In this document: positions 16,955 through 25,823 of the stretch, piece after piece
How positions within the stretch are numbered: position 1 is the stretch's first letter
How the letters are laid out: each line of letters starts with the position of its first letter
DNA from: Candidatus Accumulibacter cognatus
Lineage (GTDB): Bacteria > Pseudomonadota > Gammaproteobacteria > Burkholderiales > Rhodocyclaceae
Direction of reading: 5' to 3'
NCBI GenBank assembly: GCA_013414765.1
Contig: CP058708.1
Coordinates: forward strand, 5,105,515 to 5,169,514
DNA length: 64,000 bases
Made by a program: the position numbers and the translations under genes
Notes under the pieces: model-generated
The model's input: only the letters and a program-made list of their open reading frames with translations
Told to the model about the DNA's origin: nothing
The model's database searches: none

Positions 16955-18089
16955 TACCGTGCGCGGTCACGATTGAATCTTCTGGAAGGTTTGGAAGTTC
17001 AGGGTCAATAGGGACTGTAGCGCCTTGGCGTGGATGGTGTGGGTATCTTGCAAGCAGCGTTCGATGGCCGTCGTGAAGGAATGGAAGTCGGGGTAGTACT
17101 TGGCGTAGAGGCACTGCTTTTTGACGAACTTCCACAAACGCTCGATGAGGTTCAAATTTGGGGAGTAGGTGGGTAAAAAGAGCAACTCGATCTTCAGTTT
17201 CTCGGCGCAGGTTTTCACCAACGCACAACGCTGATAGCGGGCGTTGTCCAGGACGACCGTCATAGGCAGCGTGGGCCGTAGGGTAACCAGTTTCTCCAGC
17301 AAAGCACAGACGCTGAGCGAATTGATGTAGGTGGAATTGACGACGGTGACGACCTCTTTGGTGACGGCGTCGAGCGCACCCAGTACGTTGAAGCGCTGCC
17401 GGCCCGAGGGCGCCTTGATCCAGACCCGAGCAAGGCACCACACCACCGACAGGAAGGCGCCCAAGACAAAGTGTGCCGCGTCTACGAAGAACACGGCACG
17501 TTGGCCCGCTTGGGCTTCTGCCAAACGCGGTTCAAGTTCTTTTTTTTAAAGGCTTCCTGGACCTCGGGATCCGCCTTGGCCGGCAGGGTGCCGGTCTTCA
17601 GGCGTCTCATCCCGCACTTCTCTCGCAGGAAAAGCCGCACCTGAGTCGGCGAGCGGCTCAAACCCGTGAGCTTTCTGATCGCATCCACGGCCTCATGGAT
17701 CGAAGCCGGCGGATGGGTGAGAAAATAAGCCCCGATCGTCTCCTGATGCGCCACCAGTTCGCTCTGCGGCCGACGGAAATGCAGTTCCTTCAGCCCGGCG
17801 ACGCCGCCCTCCACCTACTGCTGGAGGTAGGTGCGAAGCGTCTTGCCGCTCACGCCCGCGAGCCGCGCGATATCTTGATGCGCAAGCCCCTGGCTTTTCA
17901 GCCACAGCGCTTCCATCTTGCGTCGCACGTGGGGATGCGGATGGTGAAATCGCTCGTGCTCTAAGGCGTCCGCCTCCGCCGGGGTAAAGGTCAGTCTCAG
18001 CATCGCAGCCTGTCCCTACAGAAAGCAATGCTCGAATTCTACAGCCCATTACACCAGACAGTTAAAGTCGTTTGTTACCTATTTCAGTA
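16955..18089 (-). mobile_element. IS630-family insertion sequence in res
   Basis: An element of 1135 bp bounded by a duplicated TA target (16953-16954 and 18090-18091), as expected of IS630/mariner-type elements. Ends are imperfect inverted repeats: TACCGTGCGCGGTCACGATT on the left and, read inward from the right, TACTGAAATAGGTAACAAAC, both running on to TCTGG. The transposase gene is on the minus strand in two frames. Removing the element plus one TA exactly restores the res reading frame, which fixes the boundaries. Confidence 0.92.
16967..18003 (-). pseudogene. IS630-family transposase, frameshifted and with an amber codon
   Basis: The N-terminal helix-turn-helix part is 18003-17818 (MLRLTFTPAEADALEHERFH..., GVSGKTLRTYLQQ). 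A TAG at 17815-17817 follows and the same frame continues as VEGGVAGLKELHFRRP to EVQEAFKKK. At about 17536 the frame shifts -1 over eight A residues (A-AAA-AAG) into ELEPRLAEAQAGQRAVFFVDAAHF, the DDE domain, which ends at 16967 (VLDNARY, LFLPTYSPNLNLIERLWK with the catalytic acids). The A-run is a plausible programmed -1 frameshift site. The TAG, probably from a TAC or TAT codon, likely inactivates this copy. Confidence 0.85.
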
Positions 18090-18165
18090 TAACCGGGTGC
18101 GCGTCATCATCACCAAGCAGGCGTTGCAGGAAGGCTGGGATTGGCCCTTTGCCTATGTGCTGTGA

Positions 18166-18611
18166 TTCGGGCGACGAGCTGATCGTCGCCGAGTTGGGTG
18201 AGCAGTCGCAGGAGCCATAGGTGTTCAACCCCCACCTATCCGACCAGCATGATTGTTGCTTCGCTTGGCAGCGATATCGGAAAGCTTGAATTGGTGATTG
18301 AGGACGGAACCAGCGTTGCATGCGAACTGGTGTTGATGCCCGACTGGAAAACGCGGTTGCCGTGCCTCTGAGAGGTGGTAAAGAAATCGTCGCAAACAGG
18401 CTAAGGAACGTTTCAAAAACAATTTGCGAAAGCTGATCAATGGAATCCCAGCATTTTCCCAGTCCAGCAATGAATTTCCACAGATTGATTATTGAACATT
18501 CCTAAGATGCAAGGCGCCAGCGAACGACGAGACATATCAGACAGATAGGCGCTGAGTGAGCGAGCGCGCAACGTCACGGTTCGGTCGCGCGGTAGATTGA
18601 TTCACCCCGTC
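18166..18611. other. Restriction-locus debris and empty spacer
   Basis: Downstream of the res fragment the sequence does not match the missing Res C-domain. A short open segment at 18222-18371 reads PTYPTSMIVASLGSDIGKLE and on to a stop at 18369-18371; it looks like the 3' end of an unidentified gene with no start of its own. From 18372 to 18611 there is no coding potential; the first 40 bases resemble 5638-5687 (TGAGAGGT..GAAATCGTCGC). Confidence 0.55.
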
Positions 18612-19196
18612 TCAGTCGGCGGCGGCCCCGCCGGCTGGCTTGCCCGCTTCCCTGGCAGCCTGCCTGGCTTCGCGCTCGGTCTCCTGCTGCGCCCGCTTCT
18701 CGAGTTTGGCCTGTCTCTTGGCCTGCCTGGCCGCTTCTTTGCGGTGCCCTTCTTCGGCCTTGGCCGCCTTGGTGGCCAGCTTCTGCTCGCGTGCAGCGGC
18801 CTGCGCCGCCTCCTCGGCACGAAAGCGCTCGGCACTCTCCTGCTGCCCTGCTTCGCGGCGAGGCTGATCGGCAAGCCGCTGTGCTTCCTTCGCCTCGACT
18901 TCCTGCCTCTTCACCGCGCGCTCGAAGTCACGGGCCGGTTGATCGAGCTGACGAGCCTCGATGATCGCTGCCGTATAGTGCTTCTTGGCAGCTGCGAGAC
19001 AATCATTGACCATAAACTTGGTATAGCAATTCTTTTGCTCGGTCTCGTAGCGACGCTCCGCCTCGGCGCGCATCGACGCGGCTCTCTGCCGCTGTGCGCC
19101 GGCCTCTTCGAGCGTTTGCGGCAGCGGCGGTGAAACCTCAGCCCAGGCCGCGCAACTGATCAACAATGAAACCACCAGCCATCTGCCAGCACGCAT
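18612..19196 (-). CDS. Exported coiled-coil protein of unknown function
   Basis: A protein of 194 residues starting at ATG 19196, where a signal peptide begins (MRAGRWLVVSLLISCAAWA, cleavage after WA). The mature protein is almost entirely charged helix: Arg/Glu/Ala/Lys-rich from about residue 50 to 180 (QRLADQPRREAGQQESAERF). Two cysteines, in NCYTKFMVNDCLAA, could form a disulfide. The composition predicts a long coiled coil in the periplasm. An in-frame ATG at 19286 would add 30 residues without homology value. I do not recognise a family. Confidence 0.7.
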   Translation of the reverse strand: MRAGRWLVVSLLISCAAWAEVSPPLPQTLEEAGAQRQRAASMRAEAERRYETEQKNCYTKFMVNDCLAAAKKHYTAAIIEARQLDQPARDFERAVKRQEVEAKEAQRLADQPRREAGQQESAERFRAEEAAQAAAREQKLATKAAKAEEGHRKEAARQAKRQAKLEKRAQQETEREARQAAREAGKPAGGAAAD

Positions 19197-19555
19197 TGCA
19201 TCCTCCTGTCCGGCAGCCGAGTGCCACTGACGAGTGAACTTCGTGGCCAGCGAGGCCGCACCCGACATACCTCTAGAATGGGGCACTCTAATCGGCGCAA
19301 GCGTCTCTTGGCTATTGACCAGCTTAATCCTTCAACAGGTGTTCTTTTGAACACCGATAGTCTACCGGAAAGCCAGAAAATAAGGGCCTTCCACGCGATT
19401 AATGTAGTTCCAGTCGTAGCATCTGGTTGCCATGCATACCGGTCTGCGCTTATGCTCACATTTGTTTGCCAAATGTCGTCCGTCGTTTGTTCCTGGTCAA
19501 TACGAGTTGTTGGATTTTGAATCTTTCCGTGATGGTTAACGCCCGAGGAGGTTTG
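19197..19555. other. Divergent intergenic region, no gene seen
   Basis: These 359 bp lie between the minus-strand coiled-coil gene and the plus-strand DUF3300 gene. It is less GC-rich than its surroundings and should carry promoters for both. I found no convincing -35/-10 pair, no RNA gene and no repeat. The only clear element is the GAGGAGG ribosome site at 19545-19551 for the DUF3300 gene. Confidence 0.5.
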
Positions 19556-20923
19556 ATGGAATCAACCCCTACCCGATCCTGTGCGCTTGTCATGGCACTG
19601 ATGCTCGCCTGGTCAACGGTGCTGGCGCAGCATTCCCAAACTACTCTGGCACCTGGAGCGACGGTAGGAAATCCGCCGGCCAAGACCTTCTCCCAACAGG
19701 ATCTTGATCGGCTCCTGGCACCGATCGCCCTCTATCCGGATCCGCTGCTGGCGCAGATTCTGATGGCGTCCACCTATCCCCTCGAAGTGGTTCAGGCAGC
19801 GCGCTGGGTGAAAGCCAATCCCAAGGTCAGCGGAGCGACGCTGGAGACGGCGATGGCCAAGCAGTCCTGGGACCCGGCGGTCAAATCGCTGACCGCCGTA
19901 CCGCAGGTGGTACAGCAGATGAGCGACAATCTCGACTGGATGCAGAAGCTAGGCGACGCCTTCCTGGCGCAGCAGCAGGATGTGCTGGACACCGTGCAGA
20001 GCCTGCGTGCCCGAGCCGACACGACTGGACATCTCAAGACCACCGAACAGCAGGTAGTGAGAATCGAGACGCAGGGCAGCCAGAAGATCTACGTAATCGA
20101 ATCGCCCCAGCCCGAGGTGGTATATGTGCCCAGCTATAACCCGACCGTCGTTTATGGCAGTTGGTGGTATTCCACGCCACCGTATTACGTCTACCCACCG
20201 GCCTATGTCTATCCACCTGGCCTCGCTTTCGCCACCGGCGTGGTCGTCGGCGCGGCGATCTGGGGCAGTTGCAACTGGGCTTGGGGCCGCGGCAACGTCG
20301 ATATCAACGTCAATCGTTACAATTCCTTCAATCGCACCAACATCAGCAGCAACCGCTGGAACCACAACGTCGATCACCGCGGGGGAGTCGCCTACCGCGA
20401 TCAGAACGTCGCCCGCCAGTACAACCGTGGCGGAAATGCGCAGGCGGTACAGGCGCGCGAGAATTTTCGTGGCCATGCCGATGCCGGGCGCACTGAACTC
20501 AAAAGCATGGATCGCGACCAGTTGAACGAGCGCGTCGGGCAGGCTGATGGCCGATCGCGCGAGTCTCTGGGTGCTCGCGGTGAAGCTGGGCGACCAGAGA
20601 ACCGGGGACCGGAGCGTGCCGTGTCGAGCGACCGCAGGCTGAGTGATGATCGGGGTGCTGGGACCTCGACACGTGACCGCTTCGAGGGTGGCGCGCGGCC
20701 GCGCAGCGCCGGAATGCACGAGCCTGCGGGTAGCAGCGGCTTCTCTGGAGTGGGCAACGGTGCTTCGACGCGTGAGGCCAGCCAGCGCGGCAGTGCCAGC
20801 AGGGCAGACATGGGAGGTCGAGGTGGGGGTCATGCAGCCTTCTCCAGTGGCGGCGGATATCGTGGTGGCGGCGGAGGCGGAGGTGGTGGCGGCTTCCGCG
20901 GTGGCGGCGGCCGTGGTCGCTGA
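19556..20923 (+). CDS. DUF3300 exported protein with Gly-rich tail
   Basis: A protein of 455 residues with a signal peptide (MESTPTRSCALVMALMLAWS, cleavage after LAQ). The DUF3300 core is visible: FSQQDLDRLLAPIALYPDPL, LAQILMASTYPLEVVQAARW, SWDPAVKSLTAVPQVVQQMS and VYVPSYNPTVVYGSW. After residue about 250 it becomes Asn/Arg/Ser-rich, ending in a run of RGGGGGGG repeats, which suggests a disordered or surface-exposed tail. The start is set by GAGGAGG at 19545-19551. The next gene is DUF2950, its frequent partner. Function is unknown. Confidence 0.85.
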   Translation: MESTPTRSCALVMALMLAWSTVLAQHSQTTLAPGATVGNPPAKTFSQQDLDRLLAPIALYPDPLLAQILMASTYPLEVVQAARWVKANPKVSGATLETAMAKQSWDPAVKSLTAVPQVVQQMSDNLDWMQKLGDAFLAQQQDVLDTVQSLRARADTTGHLKTTEQQVVRIETQGSQKIYVIESPQPEVVYVPSYNPTVVYGSWWYSTPPYYVYPPAYVYPPGLAFATGVVVGAAIWGSCNWAWGRGNVDINVNRYNSFNRTNISSNRWNHNVDHRGGVAYRDQNVARQYNRGGNAQAVQARENFRGHADAGRTELKSMDRDQLNERVGQADGRSRESLGARGEAGRPENRGPERAVSSDRRLSDDRGAGTSTRDRFEGGARPRSAGMHEPAGSSGFSGVGNGASTREASQRGSASRADMGGRGGGHAAFSSGGGYRGGGGGGGGGGFRGGGGRGR

Positions 20924-20959
20924 GAAGGTCCGTCCCCCCTTTCTGCGGAGAAAAATACG

Positions 20960-21907
20960 ATGAACTTCCATAACACGATGCAAGCGCTCGCGCTCGGGCT
21001 GCTGCTGGTGACATCACCCATGATCAATGCTGCAGAGACTGTACCGGCGACGCAGAAGCCTGCTCAGCAAGGCTTTACCCAGCCTGAAGATGCCGTCAGG
21101 GCGCTGGCTGAAGCCGTGCGCGCCAAGGACGTAAACGCGCTGTTGGCCGTGCTCGGTCCGGCATCGCGAAGCTGGCTGGCAAGTGGCGATACAATTGCCG
21201 ACCGTCGGGACTGGGAGAAATTCCTGGCTGCTTATGACCGCAAGCACGCTATCAGCCTGACATCGGATGGCCGAGCGGTGATTCTTGTCGGCGATGATGA
21301 CTGGCCCTTCCCCGCTCCTCTGGTACGCCGGGGTGATCGCTGGGTCTTCGATGCGGCGGCCGGACGCGAGGAAATCATCAACCGACGTATCGGTCGGAAT
21401 GAACTGGATACGATCCAGACGCTGCTGGCGATCGTCGATGCGCAACGGGAGTATGCTGCCGATGACCTGGATGGCAATGGATCAAACGACTTCGCCCAGC
21501 GTTTTGTCTCCAGTGAGGGCACTCGCGACGGTCTTTTCTGGCCGGTCGAGACAGACCAGCGGCCAAGTCCGCTGGGACCGCTGGTTGGCGCAGCGACGCG
21601 CGAAGGCTACGTCGCGAAAACCGCTAGCGTGCAGCCGACGGCATATCATGGCTACCGTTACCGGATGCTGACCGCACAGGGCAAGGATGCGCCAGGCGGC
21701 GCCTATGACTATCTGGTCAATGACAAATTAATCGGCGGCTTTGCCGTCGTTGCCTATCCAGCGAAATATGGGGTCTCCGGGATAATGACCTTCATCGTCA
21801 ATCACGACGGCACGGTCTTTCAGAAAAACCTGGGCAAGAATACCGAAACTGCTGCGCTCAGGATGAGCCGCTTCAACCCGGATAAGAGCTGGCAGAAAGC
21901 CGAATAG
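20960..21907 (+). CDS. DUF2950 exported protein
   Basis: A protein of 315 residues with a signal peptide (cleavage near NAA-ET, residue 25). Family blocks: FTQPEDAVRALAEAVRAKD, WVFDAAAGREEIINRRIGRN, ELDTIQTLLAIVDAQREYA, DGLFWPV, PTAYHGYRYRMLTAQGKDAP and GGFAVVAYPAKYGVSGIMTF. It is separated from DUF3300 by 36 bp, so the two are probably one operon. Paired DUF3300-DUF2950 genes recur in proteobacteria. An envelope role is likely because both are exported, but no activity is known. Confidence 0.88.
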   Translation: MNFHNTMQALALGLLLVTSPMINAAETVPATQKPAQQGFTQPEDAVRALAEAVRAKDVNALLAVLGPASRSWLASGDTIADRRDWEKFLAAYDRKHAISLTSDGRAVILVGDDDWPFPAPLVRRGDRWVFDAAAGREEIINRRIGRNELDTIQTLLAIVDAQREYAADDLDGNGSNDFAQRFVSSEGTRDGLFWPVETDQRPSPLGPLVGAATREGYVAKTASVQPTAYHGYRYRMLTAQGKDAPGGAYDYLVNDKLIGGFAVVAYPAKYGVSGIMTFIVNHDGTVFQKNLGKNTETAALRMSRFNPDKSWQKAE

Positions 21908-21978
21908 AACGCCACGCGGGACCGGCTCGTGATCGCCGTCTGGTACCCCCGATCATTGATCATTGCTCAAGGATTACC

Positions 21979-22395
21979 ATGCGAGCGCAGATGGAATTCA
22001 TCTCTGCTGATTTTCCGCCCTATCCAGGCGAGGACAACCAAATCAATCCTGGTCGTTACGGCCTCCGCCTGGCAGAGTACCTGTCCCAGCAGTTGCCGGC
22101 ACACGGCTTCCTGATCCGCACGGTCGGAGTCGAGGACTGGGGGGTGATGGTCGAACTGGTCAACCCTGACTACCCGCTCTGGATTGGTTGCAGCAACTAC
22201 GAAGAGAAAGAGAACGGCTTCCTGTGTTTCATTGAGCCATCCACGCCATTCGTGCGCAAGTGGTTGAAGAAATTTGCCAATGCCCCAACGGTTGAAAGAC
22301 TGGCGAACGCCATGGAAATGATCCTGCTGTCCAGTGGCAAAGTGTCGAACCTCCGCTGGTGGTCTGAAAACGAACTGCTCGCCAAAGATCGTTGA
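21979..22395 (+). CDS. Hypothetical protein, 138 residues
   Basis: A soluble protein with no signal peptide or membrane segment. It opens MRAQMEFISADFPPYPGEDN and has aromatic-rich, acidic strands (VEDWGVMVELVNPDYPLWIG, NGFLCFIEP, RWWSENELL). Composition and size are like SMI1/KNR4- or Imm-type small proteins, but I cannot assign a family. It sits alone between DUF2950 and the ComB-like gene. Codon use matches its neighbours, supporting a real gene. Confidence 0.6.
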   Translation: MRAQMEFISADFPPYPGEDNQINPGRYGLRLAEYLSQQLPAHGFLIRTVGVEDWGVMVELVNPDYPLWIGCSNYEEKENGFLCFIEPSTPFVRKWLKKFANAPTVERLANAMEMILLSSGKVSNLRWWSENELLAKDR

Positions 22396-22443
22396 TTCTC
22401 TTCAGTCACGGCATTCGATCACTCCAAGGATTTGTACACCATC

Positions 22444-23229
22444 ATGCGTACCCGCCGCGTCTTCCTGAATCGTCTTGATCCAACCAACGAGCCCACCGAT
22501 GCCGTAGTGGTGATCGACGTGCTGCGCTCCTTCACTACTGCTGCCTATGCTATTGCCGCCGGTGTCAGCAGGATTTACCCTGTGGAAACGATTTCTGGAG
22601 CCTTCCGCCTGCTGAGACGTTTGCCGGACGCGGTCACCACCGGCGCCATCGGCGGAGGGGACCCGATCCCCGGTTTTGATTTCGGCAATTCGCCGTTGGC
22701 CCTGCAAGGCGCTGACCTGACTGGCCGGCCGCTGATTCAGACCACCGCCGCGGGTGTCCGCGGTCTTGGCCGTTTTCGCGACGCACGGGCGCTGTTCGCC
22801 GGCAGTCTTGTCTTGGGCCGTGCCACGGCAAAAGCGCTGTTGGCGTTAAAACCGGAGGAGGTATGCTTCGTGATCACCGGCGAATGGGTCGATCGCGACG
22901 GTGATGAGGATATCGCCTGTGCGGACTATCTCGATGCACTGCTGCACGGCGAAAACCCCGACCCGGAACTCTACGCCGCCCGCGTACGCAACTCCGATTT
23001 CGGTCGCCGCTTTCAGGCTGACAACAACCCTAATCTGCCCATCGGCGATCTCGTTCTGTGCGCACAACCCGACCGCTTCGATTTCGCACTGCAGGCTTCG
23101 CACGCAAACGGGCAGCTGCAGCTAAGGCAGACGCGCACTGGCCAGGCGGATTCCCTTCGTGTATCCGGAGCACTCCGCAACGGCCTGAGATTACACGAAA
23201 ATGGGTACGCCGAACACATCCAGGCCTAG
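22444..23229 (+). CDS. 2-phosphosulfolactate phosphatase family (ComB-like)
   Basis: A protein of 261 residues with the ComB pattern: DAVVVIDVLRSFTTAAYAIAAG near the N-terminus, GGDPIPGFDFGNSPL, IQTTAAGVRGL, CFVITGEW and EDIACADYLDALL. ComB removes phosphate from 2-phosphosulfolactate, best known in coenzyme M biosynthesis and bacterial sulfolactate formation. No other gene of that pathway is nearby, so the substrate may differ. ATG 22444 is preferred; a TTG at 22432 in frame lies too close to the AAGGA at 22426-22430. Confidence 0.8.
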   Translation: MRTRRVFLNRLDPTNEPTDAVVVIDVLRSFTTAAYAIAAGVSRIYPVETISGAFRLLRRLPDAVTTGAIGGGDPIPGFDFGNSPLALQGADLTGRPLIQTTAAGVRGLGRFRDARALFAGSLVLGRATAKALLALKPEEVCFVITGEWVDRDGDEDIACADYLDALLHGENPDPELYAARVRNSDFGRRFQADNNPNLPIGDLVLCAQPDRFDFALQASHANGQLQLRQTRTGQADSLRVSGALRNGLRLHENGYAEHIQA

Positions 23230-23417
23230 GCCTTGAAGCCCCGAACCAAGGTGAATTTGTTCTCTTCGAGAGATCGTCCTGCAGCGCCGGCCGAACCTTT
23301 GCTGACAGAATAGCGCCGGCTTCCCCGTACTGCTGTTCCGGTCGGCCGCTGGCCAGTCCGGCTACTGCCGGGCCGGTTGTCGCGGTCACACGGTTTCCCG
23401 CCCCATGGAGTTGTGTA

Positions 23418-25043
23418 ATGCTCGCCGCCGTCCGTCACTGGTTTGCCGACAACATTCTCGAACTCGTCCGTGCAATGCGGCTTTCCTACCTGCCACCACT
23501 GCTGGTCTATGCCGCAGCGGGGGTGTCCGGGTTGACCGAGATCGTTGGCACTTTCTTCGTCAAGGAGTACCTCGGCTTGTCCGCAGCCTTCCTCGCTGCT
23601 CTGGGCTTCTGGGCAGGGATTCCCTGGGCCTTGAAGATGCCGCTCGGACACCTGGTCGACCTGATTTGGCGGTACAAGGCCGGGCTGGTATGGCTGGGCG
23701 CCGGACTGATCGCCACCAGCCTGCTGATCATGCTCGGCATGGTGGCCAAACCGCGGCGCATGGCTGAGCTGATGTCCCTCGAGGCCTGGTTCGTTGTCGC
23801 CACCCTGCTTTCACCGGTCGGCTATGTCTTGCAGGACGTCGTTGCCGACGCAATGACCGTCGAAGCCGTGCCGCGCGTCAATGAACACGGGCAGCCGCTG
23901 TCACCGGAAACACGACGACTGATGAATACCACGCTGCAGACCCTCGGTCGCATCGCCATCATTGCCGGCGGTATCCTGGTCTCGCTGGTCAATGTATTCA
24001 TGTTCCAAGGGACCGAGACTCTGGTGAAAGAGGCCAAGGTGGGAATTTATACCGAGGTCTTTGGCATGGCATTGGTGATCCCGGCGATCTCGGTTGCCGG
24101 CGTGCTGCTGGCGGCACTGCTCAAACGCTTCGATGCAAGGCGGCTGCGCGCCCGTGGTTTTGACGAGACCAGATTGTACGGCGAGCTCGAACCGCCACCG
24201 GATCCCGTCCGGCCCGACTGGTGGATCCTCGGTGGCAGCGCAGTGTTCGTTGCCATCAGTCTGTCGGTCGGACTCTCGGGGCTGGCTTTCGGAGAAGAGA
24301 TCATCTTTGCCGGCTCTTTCGCGGTGATTGCTTTCCTGATGGCGAGGCTGCTCAGGGCACTCGATGTGGAGTCGCGGCGAACGCTGCTCGGAACCGCGAT
24401 CGTGATCTTTGTCTTTCGCGCCATGCCGGGTCCCGGTGTCGGTTCCACCTGGTGGATGATCGACGTGCTCGGTTTCGACCAGTCCTTCCTTGCGCAGCTT
24501 TCGCTGATCGCCAGTGTGCTCACGCTGTGCGGTCTGTTCGCCTTCCGCCGCTTCATGGGCGAGCGTTCGATCGCCTATATTGTCGGTTTTCTGACGCTCA
24601 CCGACGCGCTGTTGAGCTTGCCCACCCTCGGCATGTACTTTGGCCTGCACGAATGGACCGCAGCGCACACCGGCGGCGTCATCGACGCACGCTTCATCGT
24701 GCTGATCGACACTGCGCTGGAGTCACCTCTCGGGCAGATCGCCATGGTGCCGATGCTGGCGTGGATTGCCAATTCGGCACCGGCCAATCTCAAGGCCACC
24801 TACTTCGCGGTGATGGCATCCTTTACCAACCTCGCACTGTCAGCTGCACAACTCGGCACCAAGTACCTGAACCAGTTTTTCGAGGTCAGCCGCGAGATTC
24901 GCGATCCGCAGACCCACGCTCTCAAGGTGCCGGCAGATTATAGTCAGCTCGGCGGGTTGCTCACCGTGTCGATCATACTCAGCCTATTCATGCCCTTCGC
25001 AGCGATCTGGGTGACGCAGAGGCTCAAGCTGCGCAGTGCCTGA
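23418..25043 (+). CDS. MFS-type transporter (BT1/folate-biopterin-like)
   Basis: A polytopic membrane protein of 541 residues with about 12 or more hydrophobic segments. The N-terminal block LPPLLVYAAAGVSGLTEIVG, FFVKEYLGLSAAFLAALGFW and ALKMPLGHLVDLI resembles the BT1-like branch of the major facilitator superfamily. A charged cytoplasmic loop (KRFDARRLRARGFDETRLYG) lies mid-protein. The frame is open upstream to 23058, overlapping the comB-like gene, but ATG 23418 starts the conserved region. Substrate unknown. The preceding 188 bp show nothing recognisable. Confidence 0.82.
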   Translation: MLAAVRHWFADNILELVRAMRLSYLPPLLVYAAAGVSGLTEIVGTFFVKEYLGLSAAFLAALGFWAGIPWALKMPLGHLVDLIWRYKAGLVWLGAGLIATSLLIMLGMVAKPRRMAELMSLEAWFVVATLLSPVGYVLQDVVADAMTVEAVPRVNEHGQPLSPETRRLMNTTLQTLGRIAIIAGGILVSLVNVFMFQGTETLVKEAKVGIYTEVFGMALVIPAISVAGVLLAALLKRFDARRLRARGFDETRLYGELEPPPDPVRPDWWILGGSAVFVAISLSVGLSGLAFGEEIIFAGSFAVIAFLMARLLRALDVESRRTLLGTAIVIFVFRAMPGPGVGSTWWMIDVLGFDQSFLAQLSLIASVLTLCGLFAFRRFMGERSIAYIVGFLTLTDALLSLPTLGMYFGLHEWTAAHTGGVIDARFIVLIDTALESPLGQIAMVPMLAWIANSAPANLKATYFAVMASFTNLALSAAQLGTKYLNQFFEVSREIRDPQTHALKVPADYSQLGGLLTVSIILSLFMPFAAIWVTQRLKLRSA

Positions 25044-25172
25044 GGTGTGTACATCTCTGAACCTGACGCGGACGCAGGCCATTCCACCAGCGAACATGCT
25101 TGCCTACTCGGAAAATGCTGGGCATACTTTCTGGGCAGTTTGTTATTGGAGAATCTTCGGGTTCCGCTGACC

Positions 25173-25691
25173 ATGCCAACCCTGTTACGTGCCCGGCAGG
25201 CCGACATCACCACGCTTGCGGTCGACGCGATCGTGAATGCCGCGAACTCGTCGCTGCTTGGCGGCGGTGGCGTCGATGGCGCCATCCACCGCGCAGCCGG
25301 TCCCGAGTTGCTGGATGCCTGTCGCCGAATCGGTGGCTGTCAAACCGGCGACGCCAAGCTCACCAGCGGCTATCGCCTGCCCGCCCGTTACATCATTCAC
25401 ACCGTTGGCCCAGTCTGGCATGGTGGCGACCGGAACGAAGCCGACTTGCTGGCCTCGTGTTATCGGCGTTCGATCGAGCTTGCCAGCACCCAGGGCGTGA
25501 TCACTCTGGCCATCCCGAGCATCAGTACCGGCATCTATGGCTACCCGATCGAACAAGCCGCAACGATTGCGGTGGCGACGGTGCGTTCGTCGCTCCAGGC
25601 CGACGGACCCCTCCAGCAAGTGATCTTCTGCTGCTTCTCCTCGCGTGACTTGCAGGTTTACGAAGCGCTACTCGGGGAGAACGGTCTCTGA
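25173..25691 (+). CDS. Macrodomain protein, O-acetyl-ADP-ribose deacetylase type (YmdB-like)
   Basis: A single macrodomain of 172 residues. The ADP-ribose-binding signatures are clear: [44 protein letters not shown] and [17 protein letters not shown]. Length and motif order match YmdB/MacroD-like enzymes that hydrolyse O-acetyl-ADP-ribose or remove ADP-ribose from proteins. ATG 25173 is used although the frame is open to 25047, since homology starts here. No sirtuin or ADP-ribosyltransferase gene is adjacent. Confidence 0.92.
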   Translation: MPTLLRARQADITTLAVDAIVNAANSSLLGGGGVDGAIHRAAGPELLDACRRIGGCQTGDAKLTSGYRLPARYIIHTVGPVWHGGDRNEADLLASCYRRSIELASTQGVITLAIPSISTGIYGYPIEQAATIAVATVRSSLQADGPLQQVIFCCFSSRDLQVYEALLGENGL

Positions 25692-25823
25692 ACTCGCTGC
25701 GGGGCACGCAACCCGGACAACGGCGTGTGCCGGCCTTGCAGCGAATCCGCAGGCTTGCTGGCCTCGCCACGGGACAGTGCCAATCATATGACTGGCAGCT
25801 CCCGCTGGCCATCTGTTCGAAGA

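Larger units (their letters stand above)
15685..18165 (+). pseudogene. Decayed type III restriction endonuclease (res), split by an IS
   Basis: The motor domain of Res is clear: FKVPTGGGKTFLAVAAL (motif I), VVMDEGHKAV (motif II, DExH) and LELTATP (motif III). Reading stops at TAA 16732-16734 (GCG-TAA-ACG), but the same frame continues with STPIRPILLVQVERTGGDQR, so this is a point nonsense change. The frame is then cut at ACT (16951) by an IS element inserted at TA. Joining 16954 to 18092 restores MSPTNRVRVIITKQALQEGW. The frame ends at TGA 18163 after FAYVL, where the rest of the helicase C-domain and the nuclease domain are missing. At least three independent lesions are present. Confidence 0.9.

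Noticed and set aside
18079..18321. A minus-strand 80-codon frame across the right end of the IS630 element
   Set aside because: It crosses the IS junction and the res remnant, so it cannot be an ancestral gene.
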